From contig NZ_JABXGD010000001.1 in assembly GCF_022627955.1 (NCBI RefSeq), positions 620,001-684,000 on the forward strand: 64,000 nt of DNA, written 5' to 3'. A program made the position numbers and the translations under genes. Shown here piece after piece: positions 36,529-44,855 of the stretch (the stretch's first letter is position 1; each line of letters starts with the position of its first letter). Source of the stretch: Microbacterium sp. C5A9 (GTDB lineage: Bacteria > Actinomycetota > Actinomycetes > Actinomycetales > Microbacteriaceae). The notes under the pieces were generated by a model. The model saw nothing but the letters and a program-made list of their open reading frames with translations, was not told the origin of the DNA and made no database searches.

Positions 36529-38400
36529 ATGCAGTTCCACCACCACGGTTACGTCTCGGGGGATCCGCGCGTGACGGATGCCGCCGGCCTCGGCGCGGAT
36601 CGCCCCGCGGACCTCCCCGACGAGATCGACGTCCTCATCGTCGGATCCGGCCCGGCCGGGATGCTGCTCGCCGCGCAGCTGTCCCAGTACCCCGACGTCT
36701 CCACGCGCATCATCGAGAAGCGCGAGGGGCGGCTCGTGCTCGGTCAGGCCGACGGCATCCAACCGCGCAGCGTCGAGACCTTCCAGGCGTTCGGCTTCGC
36801 GGAGCGGATCATCGCCGAGGCGTACAACATCGGCTGGATGAACTTCTGGGGACCCGATCCCGAGCGGCCGGGTCAGATCGTGCGCACCTCGCGCACGGCC
36901 GACTACGCGTACGACATCTGCGAGTTCCCGCATCTGATCGTCAATCAGGCGCGCGTCCTCGACTACTTCGCCGAGGCCGCCGCCCACGGGCCCGGCCGCA
37001 TCGCGCCCGACTACGGCGTGGAGTTCGTCGGGCTCACGGTGCAGCAGGACGGGGAGTACCCGGTCGAGGTCGCCGTCCGGTACTCGGCCGGGGAGCGCGC
37101 AGGGCAGGAGCGGACGATCCGCGCCAGATACGTCGTCGGGTGCGACGGTGCCCGCAGCGGTGTGCGTCAGGCGATCGGTCGCACCCACGTGGGGGCGAGC
37201 GCGGCGCACGCCTGGGGCGTGATGGACGTGCTCGTGAACACCGACTTCCCCGACTGGCGCACCAAGTGCGCCATCAACTCCGAGGCGGGGAACATCCTGC
37301 ACATCCCGCGCGAGGGCGGCTACCTCAGCCGGATGTACATCGATCTCGGCGAGGTCGCGGAGGACGATGACCACCGCGTGCGGCAGACGCCGATCGACGA
37401 AATCATCCGCAAGGCGAACGCGATCCTCAGCCCCTACACGCTCGACGTGAAGGAGGTCGCCTGGCACAGCGTCTACGAGGTCGGCCACCGGGTCACCGAC
37501 GGCTTCGACGATGTGAGCGACGGGTCGGGCCGCACACCGCGGGTGTTCCTCACGGGCGACGCCTGCCATACGCACAGCGCCAAGGCCGGGCAGGGCATGA
37601 ACGTCTCGATGCAGGACGGCTTCAACCTCGGCTGGAAGCTCGGATCCGTGCTGACCGGCCGGTCGCCGGAGACGCTGCTCGCGACCTACGGCGCCGAGCG
37701 GCGGCCGGTCGCCCAGCAGCTCATCGACTTCGATCGCGAGTGGTCGTCGCTCATGGCGCGCAAGCCGTCGGAGATCACCGATCCCACCGATCTGGCGACG
37801 TACTACCTGGCGACGGCGGAGTTCCCCTCTGGATTCATGACGCAGTACACCTCGTCGATGATCACGGGGACCGACGCGCACCAGGCGCTCGCCGCGGGGT
37901 TCCCCCTCGGCAAGCGCTTCAAGTCGGCGGAGGTCGTGCGAGTGGGCGACGGCAACGTCATCCACCTGGGCCACCACGCGAAGGCCGACGGTCGTTGGCG
38001 CGTGTACGCGTTCGGCGGGCGTGACGGGGCGACGCTCGATGTCTGGGCCGAGCAGGCTGCTCCGGTGTTCGCGCGCTTCACTCCGGCGGATGCCGACGAG
38101 GATGCCGTGTTCGACGTGAAGGCGATCTACCAGCAGCCCTACGAAGAGGTCGAGGTCACCTCGGCTCCTGCGCTGTTCCAGCCGAAGACCGGGCCGCTCG
38201 GGCTCACCGACTGGGAGAAGGTCTATGCCGCAGGGCCGTCGAAGTGGACCGAGACCGACATCTTCGAGGCGCGGGAGCTGTCGCGGGACGGCGTCGTGAT
38301 CGTGGTGCGCCCCGACCAGTACGTCGCGGCGATCCTGCCGCTGGAGGCGACGGACGACCTGGCCTCGTTCCTCGAGGGGGCGCTGCTGCCGGCATCCTGA
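36529..38400 (+). CDS. FAD-dependent aromatic hydroxylase (phenol 2-monooxygenase / 3-hydroxybenzoate 4-hydroxylase family)
   Basis: 623 residues. DVLIVGSGPAGMLLAAQLSQ (residues ~34-53) is the FAD Rossmann motif, YVVGCDGARSGVRQAIG the DG motif and VFLTGDACHTHSAKAGQG the GD motif. The last ~170 residues form the thioredoxin-like domain of the PheA/TfdB/MobA group. It hydroxylates a phenolic ring ortho to OH with NAD(P)H and O2. Next to the hpa genes it may make homoprotocatechuate from 3- or 4-hydroxyphenylacetate, since the two-component HpaBC hydroxylase is absent here. MobA-like 3-hydroxybenzoate activity is the main alternative. Confidence 0.86.
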   Translation: MQFHHHGYVSGDPRVTDAAGLGADRPADLPDEIDVLIVGSGPAGMLLAAQLSQYPDVSTRIIEKREGRLVLGQADGIQPRSVETFQAFGFAERIIAEAYNIGWMNFWGPDPERPGQIVRTSRTADYAYDICEFPHLIVNQARVLDYFAEAAAHGPGRIAPDYGVEFVGLTVQQDGEYPVEVAVRYSAGERAGQERTIRARYVVGCDGARSGVRQAIGRTHVGASAAHAWGVMDVLVNTDFPDWRTKCAINSEAGNILHIPREGGYLSRMYIDLGEVAEDDDHRVRQTPIDEIIRKANAILSPYTLDVKEVAWHSVYEVGHRVTDGFDDVSDGSGRTPRVFLTGDACHTHSAKAGQGMNVSMQDGFNLGWKLGSVLTGRSPETLLATYGAERRPVAQQLIDFDREWSSLMARKPSEITDPTDLATYYLATAEFPSGFMTQYTSSMITGTDAHQALAAGFPLGKRFKSAEVVRVGDGNVIHLGHHAKADGRWRVYAFGGRDGATLDVWAEQAAPVFARFTPADADEDAVFDVKAIYQQPYEEVEVTSAPALFQPKTGPLGLTDWEKVYAAGPSKWTETDIFEARELSRDGVVIVVRPDQYVAAILPLEATDDLASFLEGALLPAS

Positions 38401-38438
38401 GGGCCGCGCGGATCGCTCGCCCGTTCGGGAGGAGATCA

Positions 38439-38503
38439 CGCGCTCGGGAGGGGGGATCCGTGAGATTCGTCCTCCCCGAGACGCGGTTCTCCTCCCGAGC
38501 GCG
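38439..38503. repeat. Nested inverted repeat of CTCGGGAGG boxes
   Basis: CGCGCTCGGGAGG (38439-38451) and CCTCCCGAGCGCG (38491-38503) are perfect 13-base inverted copies 39 bases apart. Two more related boxes lie at 38425-38434 (TCGGGAGGAG) and 38471-38480 (cctccccgag). The set could fold as a terminator for the hydroxylase gene or be a small intergenic palindromic repeat family. Confidence 0.55.
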
Positions 38504-38626
38504 GGGACGCGGCGACCCCGATCAGGAGAGACGCGCCGAACGGGGGAGAGGGCTCTGGCGGGTGTCGGAGGCTCCGCGTAGCCTGAGGGCCGATGGGCGC
38601 CGATGCCCGCGAACGAGGAGTGCGTG

Positions 38627-39007
38627 ATGACCTGGAAGATCGAGCTCATCTTCATGCCGGTGACCGACGTCGACCGCTCGAAGGAGTTCTACACGAAGAT
38701 CGGATTCACCCCCGACCACGATCAGGTGCCCTATGAGGGTCTGCGTTTCGTGCAGATGACCCCGCCCGGTTCTGCCTGCTCGATCGCCTTCGGCACGGGA
38801 CTCGAGATTCCCCTCGAGCCCGGTCAGCAGAAGACGATCCAGGTGGTGGTGCCGAACGCCGAGGAGGCGAAGGCGCAGCTCGAGGCGGTCGGCGTGACGA
38901 CGAAGGGTGTCGAAGACCTGGGCTGGGGCCGCTTCGTCTGGTTCGACGACCCCGACGGCAACACCTGGACGCTTCAGGAGCTGCCGGACTACAGCACGCA
39001 GGCCTGA
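38627..39007 (+). CDS. VOC family (glyoxalase/bleomycin resistance-like) protein
   Basis: 126 residues, one VOC module pair: IELIFMPVTDVDRSKEFYTK starts it and RFVWFDDPDGNTWTLQEL ends it. Such proteins can be lyases, isomerases or antibiotic-binding proteins. The usual metal-ligand positions are only partly evident, so catalysis is uncertain. It is not an HpaF isomerase, which has a different fold. GAGGAG lies 7 bases before the ATG at 38627. Single gene. Confidence 0.8.
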   Translation: MTWKIELIFMPVTDVDRSKEFYTKIGFTPDHDQVPYEGLRFVQMTPPGSACSIAFGTGLEIPLEPGQQKTIQVVVPNAEEAKAQLEAVGVTTKGVEDLGWGRFVWFDDPDGNTWTLQELPDYSTQA

Positions 39008-39026
39008 TGCCGCGGGAGGCCGGAGC

Positions 39027-39461
39027 TCAGCGCGCGGAGATCACGCGCAGACCTTCCGGCGCTCCTTCGGGGAACAACACGCGGATGCCGGACACGACGT
39101 CGGCGACGGGCACCCAGCGAACAGGGCTGCCCTCATCGAGGATGCGGAGCTCCGCGTCGAGCGGCACGGCATCGAGCGCTGCGGACGACACGGCGAACAC
39201 ATGCGCGATCTCGTGACCGGGCGAGCCCTCGTACGTGAAGATGTTCTCCCACACGCCAAGGAGCTCCGCGGTCTCGAGCGTGACGCCGAGCTCTTCCATG
39301 AACTCCCGCCGCAGCGCTTCGGCCGCCGTCTCGCCGAACTCGATGCCCCCGCCGATGGCGCGCAGGAAGTCGAGGCCACGCGAGTGATCATGACCCTCGA
39401 GCGCGAGGAGATGCCCGTCCTTCACGGGCAGACCGACGGCGATGTTGCGGATGGCTGGCAT
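39027..39461 (-). CDS. Nudix hydrolase
   Basis: 144 residues. AIGGGIEFGETAAEALRREF with the following MEELGV is a complete Nudix box at residues ~36-58. AGFENIF-like VWENIFTYEGSPGHEI is common in the ADP-ribose or nucleotide-cleaning subgroups. It converges with the VOC gene (19 bases between stops). Substrate unknown. Confidence 0.85.
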   Translation of the reverse strand: MPAIRNIAVGLPVKDGHLLALEGHDHSRGLDFLRAIGGGIEFGETAAEALRREFMEELGVTLETAELLGVWENIFTYEGSPGHEIAHVFAVSSAALDAVPLDAELRILDEGSPVRWVPVADVVSGIRVLFPEGAPEGLRVISAR

Positions 39462-39496
39462 CTCGGAAGGCTAACCCACGTCCGACCGACGACTCC

Positions 39497-40351
39497 TCAG
39501 CCGATGCGCGTCGCCCCGCCGGAGACGACGATGCCGCCGGAGTCCGGGATCGTCACCGTGAGCAGGCTCGGTCGCCGCACGTGTTCGCCCTGGTGGATGC
39601 GGACCGTCCGCTCCGGATGGCCCTGCTCGCGAAGGTAGGCGCCGACGGCCGCCGCGGCCGAGCCCGTGGCAGGGTCCTCGGTGATGCGTCCGACCGGGAA
39701 CAGGTTCCGCGCGTCGAAGTCCGCAGCACCGACCTCGTGCAGCACCGTGACCGTGCCCGCCCAGCCCTGCTCGCGCATGAGGGCGGCGACATCTGCGGGG
39801 AAGAAGCGGAACTGGTCGAACACCTCGCGGTCTCGGATGACGATGATCGGATGCCAGTTGCCGGCGAACGCCTCCTTCACCGGGAGGCGCTCGTCGAGAT
39901 CGGCGCGGGCGATGCCCAGGAGGGCGAGCAGTCGTTCGAGAACCGGGACGTCGAGATCGCGGACCCGAGGTTCGACGCTCGTGAACGACACGGCGAGCCG
40001 TCCGTCGTCGTCGATCGCGGAGCGGAGCGCCACAGCACCCGCATCCGTGTCGAAGACCACCTCGCCAGGCCCGTCGCGCTCGGCCAGGGCGACAGCCGCG
40101 GCCACTGTCGCGTGGCCGCAGAACGGCACCTCCGCCGCCGGCGACCAGTAGCGCACCCGGTGGCGCGGGACCGAGGCATCCGCCGCCCGCCCGACGAGGA
40201 ACGCGGTCTCGGAGTATCCGACCTCCGCCGCGATGCGCTGCATCTGCTCGTCGCTCATGCCGCCCGCGTCGAGCACGACCCCCGCGGGGTTCCCGCCCTC
40301 GGAGGTCGCTGCGAAGGCGCTGTAGCGCAGGACACCGGGGAGTTCCGTCAT
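39497..40351 (-). CDS. PhzF family isomerase-like protein
   Basis: 284 residues, diaminopimelate-epimerase fold. EGGNPAGVVLDAGGM, GYSETAFLVGRAAD (catalytic Glu), PFCGHATVAAAVAL and DPATGSAAAAVGAYL are the PhzF signatures. No phenazine genes are nearby, so a housekeeping isomerase of unknown substrate is more likely than phenazine synthesis. Same strand as the TPP enzyme gene upstream, with 27 bases between them. Confidence 0.85.
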   Translation of the reverse strand: MTELPGVLRYSAFAATSEGGNPAGVVLDAGGMSDEQMQRIAAEVGYSETAFLVGRAADASVPRHRVRYWSPAAEVPFCGHATVAAAVALAERDGPGEVVFDTDAGAVALRSAIDDDGRLAVSFTSVEPRVRDLDVPVLERLLALLGIARADLDERLPVKEAFAGNWHPIIVIRDREVFDQFRFFPADVAALMREQGWAGTVTVLHEVGAADFDARNLFPVGRITEDPATGSAAAAVGAYLREQGHPERTVRIHQGEHVRRPSLLTVTIPDSGGIVVSGGATRIG

Positions 40352-40378
40352 GACGAGGAGCCTACCGAGCGCGAGGAG

Positions 40379-42028
40379 TCACGAGTTCACCCGGATGATC
40401 TCCTGCTGGTACGGCGCGATGACGTCGCCCGAGATGCGCAGGTCGAGCAGCAGGAAACGCCGTGTCGAGGCATCCTCGTGCGCCCAGCTGGCCAGTCGAT
40501 CCAGGTCGGCGAGGGTCTTCACGACGACGCCCTCCGCGCCGACGGCGGCGCCGAACGCGGCGAAGTCGACCTCCGGGATCCGCATCGGGCCCTCCGCGAG
40601 GCCCTTCAGGCCGTAGAGGTTGACCTCGGCACCGTAGGCGGCGTCGTTCCAGATCACGGCGATACCTCGGCCCTGCGCGGCCCGGACGGCGGATTCGAGG
40701 TCGGCGATCGCCATGAGCCCGCCGCCGTCACCCGAGGTCAGCACGACGGTGGAGTCGCGGCGGGCGAGAGCCGCGCCGACCACGCTCGGCCAGCCCTGTC
40801 CGATCGACTGGAACGCGGTGCCGACCATCATCATCCTGTCGGGAGCCTCGACCGGCCAGTACATGTTCGCCCAGCCGATGAAGTGCCCGCCGTCCGAGAC
40901 GACGACGCGATCGCTCGGCAGGAGCTCGGCGATGCGCCGTGCGGCCGAACGGGGATCGAGACGACCGTCGGGGGCGAGGTCGTCGCCGGACTCGTACACG
41001 CGTGCGGCCGCGACGTCGACGGATTCGCGCCAGGGCGCCGACGATGGCGCGGAGCCGACCCGCGCGACGAGCTCCTCGGCGGCGAGGCGAGCGTCCGCGC
41101 GGACGAAGCCGCCGACATGGGGGTGGGTCGCCGCCGGAGCGATGTCGATCTGGAACACGCGCGTGCCCGGGGCGAACAGCTCGCCGAACCGCATCGTGAA
41201 CTGGTTGAGCGAGGCGCCGAAGACGACCGCGACGTCGGCGGTGCGGATCAGTTCCATGGCGCCGTCGGCGCCGAAGCCGCCCGCGACACCGAGGTCGTAC
41301 CGGGCATCGGGGAAGACTCCGCGGCCGAGCGCGGACGACGCGGTCAGGGCTCCGGTCAGGCGGGCGAGCTCGCCGAGTGCGTCACCGGCGCCGGCCAGCC
41401 AGGCGCCGCGACCGGCGAGAAGGACCGGGCGGGATGCTCCGGCCAGCGCCGCGGCGATCTCATCCAGCGTGCCCTCGACGAACTCGCCGCGGAGAGCGAG
41501 CGGCGCGGGAAGGCGCGGCATCGGCGCCTCGGGCACCGCCCCCGCGTCGAGCGACGCCACGTCGTAGGGGATGGCCAGCACGACGGGCACGCGGTAGGTC
41601 AGCGCGTGCTCGATCGCGATCACGGTGGTCGCGGCGGCATCGGCGCGACCGACGGTATAGGTGCGGGCGCCGACGGCGGAGGCGAGGGCGATCTGGTCGA
41701 CGTCCCACGGGCGAGGTCCCGAGGTCGGCTCGTCGCCCACCACGAGCACGAGCGGCACGTGCGCCTGCACGGCCTCGGCGAGAGCCGTGAGCGTGTTGGT
41801 GAAGCCCGCGCCGTACGTCGAGGTGCCGGCGGCGATGCGTCCGGATGCCCGGAAGTGCGCGTCGGCCGCGACGACCGCGCCCTGCTCATGGCGCACGGCG
41901 GTGAAGACCGCATCCGTCTGAGTCTCGATCGCGTCGAGGAAGTAGGCGTTGCCGTTGCCCATCACGCCGAAGACGGCGTCGATGTGCTGGGCGAGGGTGA
42001 GCGCGACGTGCGCGGAGACGGTGGGCAT
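40379..42028 (-). CDS. Thiamine diphosphate-dependent enzyme (acetolactate synthase / 2-oxoacid decarboxylase-like)
   Basis: 549 residues with the three-domain TPP architecture. AVRHEQGAVVAADAH holds the catalytic Glu48 that activates the cofactor; the middle domain is ~185-320; LTSGDGGGLMAIADLESAV followed by IVWNDAAYG is the GDG...N magnesium/diphosphate motif. It lacks an adjacent ilvN-like subunit, so true acetolactate synthesis is doubtful; benzoylformate- or sulfopyruvate-type decarboxylation are options. The ATG at 42028 has AGAGG 7 bases upstream; the longer open frame lacks conserved sequence. Confidence 0.8.
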   Translation of the reverse strand: MPTVSAHVALTLAQHIDAVFGVMGNGNAYFLDAIETQTDAVFTAVRHEQGAVVAADAHFRASGRIAAGTSTYGAGFTNTLTALAEAVQAHVPLVLVVGDEPTSGPRPWDVDQIALASAVGARTYTVGRADAAATTVIAIEHALTYRVPVVLAIPYDVASLDAGAVPEAPMPRLPAPLALRGEFVEGTLDEIAAALAGASRPVLLAGRGAWLAGAGDALGELARLTGALTASSALGRGVFPDARYDLGVAGGFGADGAMELIRTADVAVVFGASLNQFTMRFGELFAPGTRVFQIDIAPAATHPHVGGFVRADARLAAEELVARVGSAPSSAPWRESVDVAAARVYESGDDLAPDGRLDPRSAARRIAELLPSDRVVVSDGGHFIGWANMYWPVEAPDRMMMVGTAFQSIGQGWPSVVGAALARRDSTVVLTSGDGGGLMAIADLESAVRAAQGRGIAVIWNDAAYGAEVNLYGLKGLAEGPMRIPEVDFAAFGAAVGAEGVVVKTLADLDRLASWAHEDASTRRFLLLDLRISGDVIAPYQQEIIRVNS

Positions 42029-42105
42029 GCGAAAGCCTCTCGAGACAGGGACGGAGAACGTGCGATTCCGTATGTGTCTCGCCCCGCCTCGTCGTGGGGT
42101 GCTTC

Positions 42106-42124
42106 GTGCCTCTTTTTCAGGCAC
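42106..42124. other. Short hairpin GTGCCT/AGGCAC in a 203-bp divergent gap
   Basis: A perfect 6-pair inverted repeat with a 7-base T-rich loop. The gap 42029-42231 separates the divergent TPP-enzyme and ATP-grasp genes and should hold both promoters. No clear -35/-10 pair was found. Confidence 0.35.
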
Positions 42125-42193
42125 CGGCGGCAGTGAGCGCCGGACGAGTCGATCCTACCGCCGCGGTGGCCGTCGCGGCTCCGTCTCGCGCAC

Positions 42194-42209
42194 GTAACAC
42201 CGCCGAAAC
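42194..42209 (+). promoter_or_regulatory. Candidate GlnR-type site upstream of the ATP-grasp gene
   Basis: GTAAC-6 bases-GAAAC matches the actinobacterial GlnR half-site pattern. A second GTGAC/GAAAC pair follows at 42211-42223 but with only 3 bases between. The site lies 22 bases before the ATG at 42232, which would favour repression over activation. The match could be chance. Confidence 0.3.
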
Positions 42210-42231
42210 GGTGACAGGGAAACATGCGGAC

Positions 42232-43935
42232 ATGGAGTCGCTGTTCAACGGATACACCTCGCGTCGATCACCCCGGCGGGCGGGTGCTGCTCCGTGGGAC
42301 GAGATGTTCCCCGCAGACGCGGCTCCCGGAGGCGAGGGCGTCCGCCTCCCGTACCGGGACATGTACCCCGCGCTCGCCGGAATGGACGATGCGGAGCTCC
42401 GGGCGCGCACGGATGCTCTCGCGAGCTCGTATCTGGCGCAGGGCGTGACCTTCGACTTCGCCGGCGAAGAGCGCCCCTTCCCGCTGGACGTGGTGCCGCG
42501 TGTGCTCGCGGCCGACGACTGGGCCTACGTCGAGTCCGGGGTGAAGCAGCGCGTCCGCGCGTTGGAGGCCTTTCTGGCCGACGTGTACGGTCCGCAGCTC
42601 GCCGTGCAGGACGGGGTGATCCCCGCGTCGCTGATCAGCTCGTCGTCGCACTTCCACCGTCAGGCGGCGGGGATCGTGGGGGCGAACGGCGTCCGCATCC
42701 ATGTCGCCGGCATCGATGTCATCCGCGATGAGGCGGGAGCGTGGCGGGTTCTCGAAGACAACGTGCGCGTGCCGAGCGGCGTCAGCTACGTGCTCGCGAA
42801 TCGTCGGGTGATGGCGCAGACCCTGCCCGAGCTGTTCACGAGCCTGCGCGTGCGGCCCGTCGTCGACTACCCGGGGCGACTGCTGCAGGCCCTGCGTGCG
42901 GCGGCGCCCGCGGGCGTCGACGACCCGACGGTCGTCGTGCTCACGCCCGGCGTGCACAACTCGGCGTATTACGAGCACACCCTGCTGGCGCGCATGATGG
43001 GGATCGAGCTGGTCGAGGGGCGCGACCTGTTCTGCTCCGGCGGGCGGGTGTGGATGCACACGACCGCCGGCCCCACGCGGGTCGACGTGATCTACCGGAG
43101 GGTCGACGACGAGTTCCTCGATCCGCAGCAGTTCCGTCCGGACTCGGTGCTCGGCGCCCCCGGGTTGATGCTCGCCGCCCGGCTCGGGAACGTCACCCTG
43201 GCCAACGCGGTCGGCAACGGCGTCGCCGACGACAAGCTCGTGTACACGTACGTGCCCGACCTCATCCGCTACTACCTGGGGGAGGAGCCGGTGCTCCCGA
43301 ACGTCGACACCTGGCGCCTCGAAGAGCCGAACGCGCTCGAGGAGGTCCTCGATCGGCTCGACGAGCTCGTCGTGAAGCCCGTCGACGGCTCGGGCGGCAA
43401 AGGACTCGTCGTGGGGCCCGATGCGTCACGCGAGACGCTGGAGGAGCTCCGCAAGACTCTGCTCGCGGACCCGCGGGGATGGATCGCGCAGCCGGTCGTG
43501 CAGCTCTCGACGATTCCCACGCTCGTCGAAGACGGGTTCCGCCCTCGGCACGTCGACCTGCGGCCCTTCGCGGTCAACGACGGGCAGGACATCTGGGTGC
43601 TGCCGGGTGGGCTCACCAGGGTCGCGCTGCCCGAGGGTCAGTTGGTCGTGAACTCGAGTCAGGGCGGCGGGTCGAAGGACACCTGGGTGCTGGACCCGTC
43701 GCTGTTCACCGGGCCCACCACGACCGTGACCGGCGAGCCCGATCCGGCGGCCGACGAGGTGTCGATCGCGACCGGAGCGATCGCGATCGTGTCGACGCCG
43801 CGCGAGGAGCCGCATCAGCCCTTCCTCTCATCGCCGCAGGACGAGGACCTCGAGCTGCGTCACCACCAGCAGCAACAGCAGCAGCAACAACAACGGCAGC
43901 AGCGGCAGGACGAGCGCGGAGGTGCGACATGCTGA
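42232..43935 (+). CDS. Circularly permuted ATP-grasp protein (DUF404/DUF407 type)
   Basis: 567 residues. SHFHRQAAGIVGANGVRIHV, VLEDNVRVPSGVSYVLANRR, KLVYTYVPDLIRYYLGEEP and VVKPVDGSGGKGLVVGPDA are the family's ATP-binding signatures. Members are predicted ligases that form an amide or peptide bond with ATP. It is followed by an alpha-E gene (7-base overlap) and a transglutaminase gene (4-base overlap), a conserved trio. The C-terminal tail ends in a His/Gln-rich low-complexity stretch. The ATG at 42232 is favoured by the MESLFNGY start; the ribosome site is weak. Confidence 0.88.
   Translation: MESLFNGYTSRRSPRRAGAAPWDEMFPADAAPGGEGVRLPYRDMYPALAGMDDAELRARTDALASSYLAQGVTFDFAGEERPFPLDVVPRVLAADDWAYVESGVKQRVRALEAFLADVYGPQLAVQDGVIPASLISSSSHFHRQAAGIVGANGVRIHVAGIDVIRDEAGAWRVLEDNVRVPSGVSYVLANRRVMAQTLPELFTSLRVRPVVDYPGRLLQALRAAAPAGVDDPTVVVLTPGVHNSAYYEHTLLARMMGIELVEGRDLFCSGGRVWMHTTAGPTRVDVIYRRVDDEFLDPQQFRPDSVLGAPGLMLAARLGNVTLANAVGNGVADDKLVYTYVPDLIRYYLGEEPVLPNVDTWRLEEPNALEEVLDRLDELVVKPVDGSGGKGLVVGPDASRETLEELRKTLLADPRGWIAQPVVQLSTIPTLVEDGFRPRHVDLRPFAVNDGQDIWVLPGGLTRVALPEGQLVVNSSQGGGSKDTWVLDPSLFTGPTTTVTGEPDPAADEVSIATGAIAIVSTPREEPHQPFLSSPQDEDLELRHHQQQQQQQQQRQQRQDERGGATC
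43867..43908 (+). repeat. CAG/CAA tract encoding a poly-Gln tail
   Basis: Nine consecutive Gln codons, then Arg, Gln-Gln, Arg, Gln, just before the end of the ATP-grasp gene. CAG and CAA are mixed, so simple slippage is limited. Poly-Gln is rare in bacterial enzymes; it may be a dispensable tail. Confidence 0.85.
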
Positions 43936-44855
43936 GCCGTATCGCCGAGGCGCTGTTCTGGATCGGTCGCTACGTCGAGCGGGCGGACGGCACCGCGCGC
44001 ATCCTCGACGTGCATCTGCAGCTGCTGCTCGAGGATCCCTGGGTCGAGGAGGACACCGCCTGTCGGGCGCTCCTGTCGGTCATGGGCACGACCGCCGACG
44101 ACGACGCGGTGCTGAGTCGCGACGACGTGGTGCGCCTGCTCGCCCTCGACCGCGAGCATTCCGCCTCGATCGCCCACTCGATCGCCTCCGCGAGGGAGAA
44201 CGCGCGCCGCGCGCGCGAGATCATCTCGACGGATCTCTGGGAGACGCTCAACGAATCCAACGCGCGGATGCCGCGACGCATCGCCTCGGACAAGACGCAC
44301 CCGTTCTTCCGCTGGGTGCGCGACCGGTCGGCGCTCGCCTTCGGGGTCGTGGACTCGTCGACGAGCAGAGACGAGGCGTGGCACTTCTTCGTGCTCGGCC
44401 GATCGATCGAGCGCGCCGACATGACCGCCCGCCTGCTGGCGACACGGTCGCTGACCGAGGCCGGGGGCCCGAGCTGGACGACGCTCCTGCGCAGCTGCGG
44501 AGCGTACGAAGCCCATCTGCGCAGTCACCGGGCCGTGCCGACCGGAGCCTCGGCCGTGGAGTTCCTGCTCGTGGATCGGCTGTTTCCCCGGTCGGTGCTC
44601 TCGAGCATCCTGCAGGCCGAGGAGTGTCTGCGCGGGATCGATCCGGCCGGCGCCTTCGGTACCCCGGATCGCGCCCACCGGGTGCTGGGTCGCATGAGGT
44701 CGGAGCTCGAGTACCGACCGATCGGCGACACCGTGCATCGGCTGTCGGAGAGCATGGAGGAGGTCCAGGTGGGGATGTCGATGGCGAGCGACGCGATCAG
44801 GGAACGCTACTTCCCGTCGATCGCGATGCCGGTGTGGATCGGAGAGGCGCTGTGA
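43929..44855 (+). CDS. Alpha-E domain protein (DUF403)
   Basis: 308 residues, predicted mostly alpha-helical. It opens with MLSRIAEALFWIGRYVERAD, the near-universal DUF403 start, and has WHFFVLGRSIERADMTARLL and the closing IRERYFPS block. The family always travels with ATP-grasp and transglutaminase partners and is thought to assist or supply substrates to the ligase; its own chemistry is unknown. Overlaps the genes on both sides. Confidence 0.92.
   Translation: MLSRIAEALFWIGRYVERADGTARILDVHLQLLLEDPWVEEDTACRALLSVMGTTADDDAVLSRDDVVRLLALDREHSASIAHSIASARENARRAREIISTDLWETLNESNARMPRRIASDKTHPFFRWVRDRSALAFGVVDSSTSRDEAWHFFVLGRSIERADMTARLLATRSLTEAGGPSWTTLLRSCGAYEAHLRSHRAVPTGASAVEFLLVDRLFPRSVLSSILQAEECLRGIDPAGAFGTPDRAHRVLGRMRSELEYRPIGDTVHRLSESMEEVQVGMSMASDAIRERYFPSIAMPVWIGEAL

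Noticed and set aside
33570..37370. A 1266-residue open frame on the + strand
   Set aside because: It runs antisense to the FAH-RraA gene and then out of frame through the transporter and hydroxylase genes; its sequence is Arg/Ala/Gly-rich and matches no family. A G/C-rich shadow.
38627..39007. Missing HpaF isomerase of the hpa pathway
   Set aside because: The protein is a VOC fold, unlike the tautomerase fold of HpaF, and is separated by 226 bases of non-coding sequence.
39497..40351. Phenazine biosynthesis locus, from the PhzF homologue
   Set aside because: No phzA-E or phzG gene is nearby; PhzF-like proteins are common without phenazines.
40379..42028. Acetolactate synthase of branched-chain amino acid synthesis
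   Set aside because: No small regulatory subunit or ilvC follows, and the sequence is shorter than typical IlvB; only the TPP-enzyme class is supported.
39581..42136. An 851-residue open frame on the + strand
   Set aside because: Antisense to the PhzF and TPP-enzyme genes, both of which have full catalytic motifs. Shadow frame.
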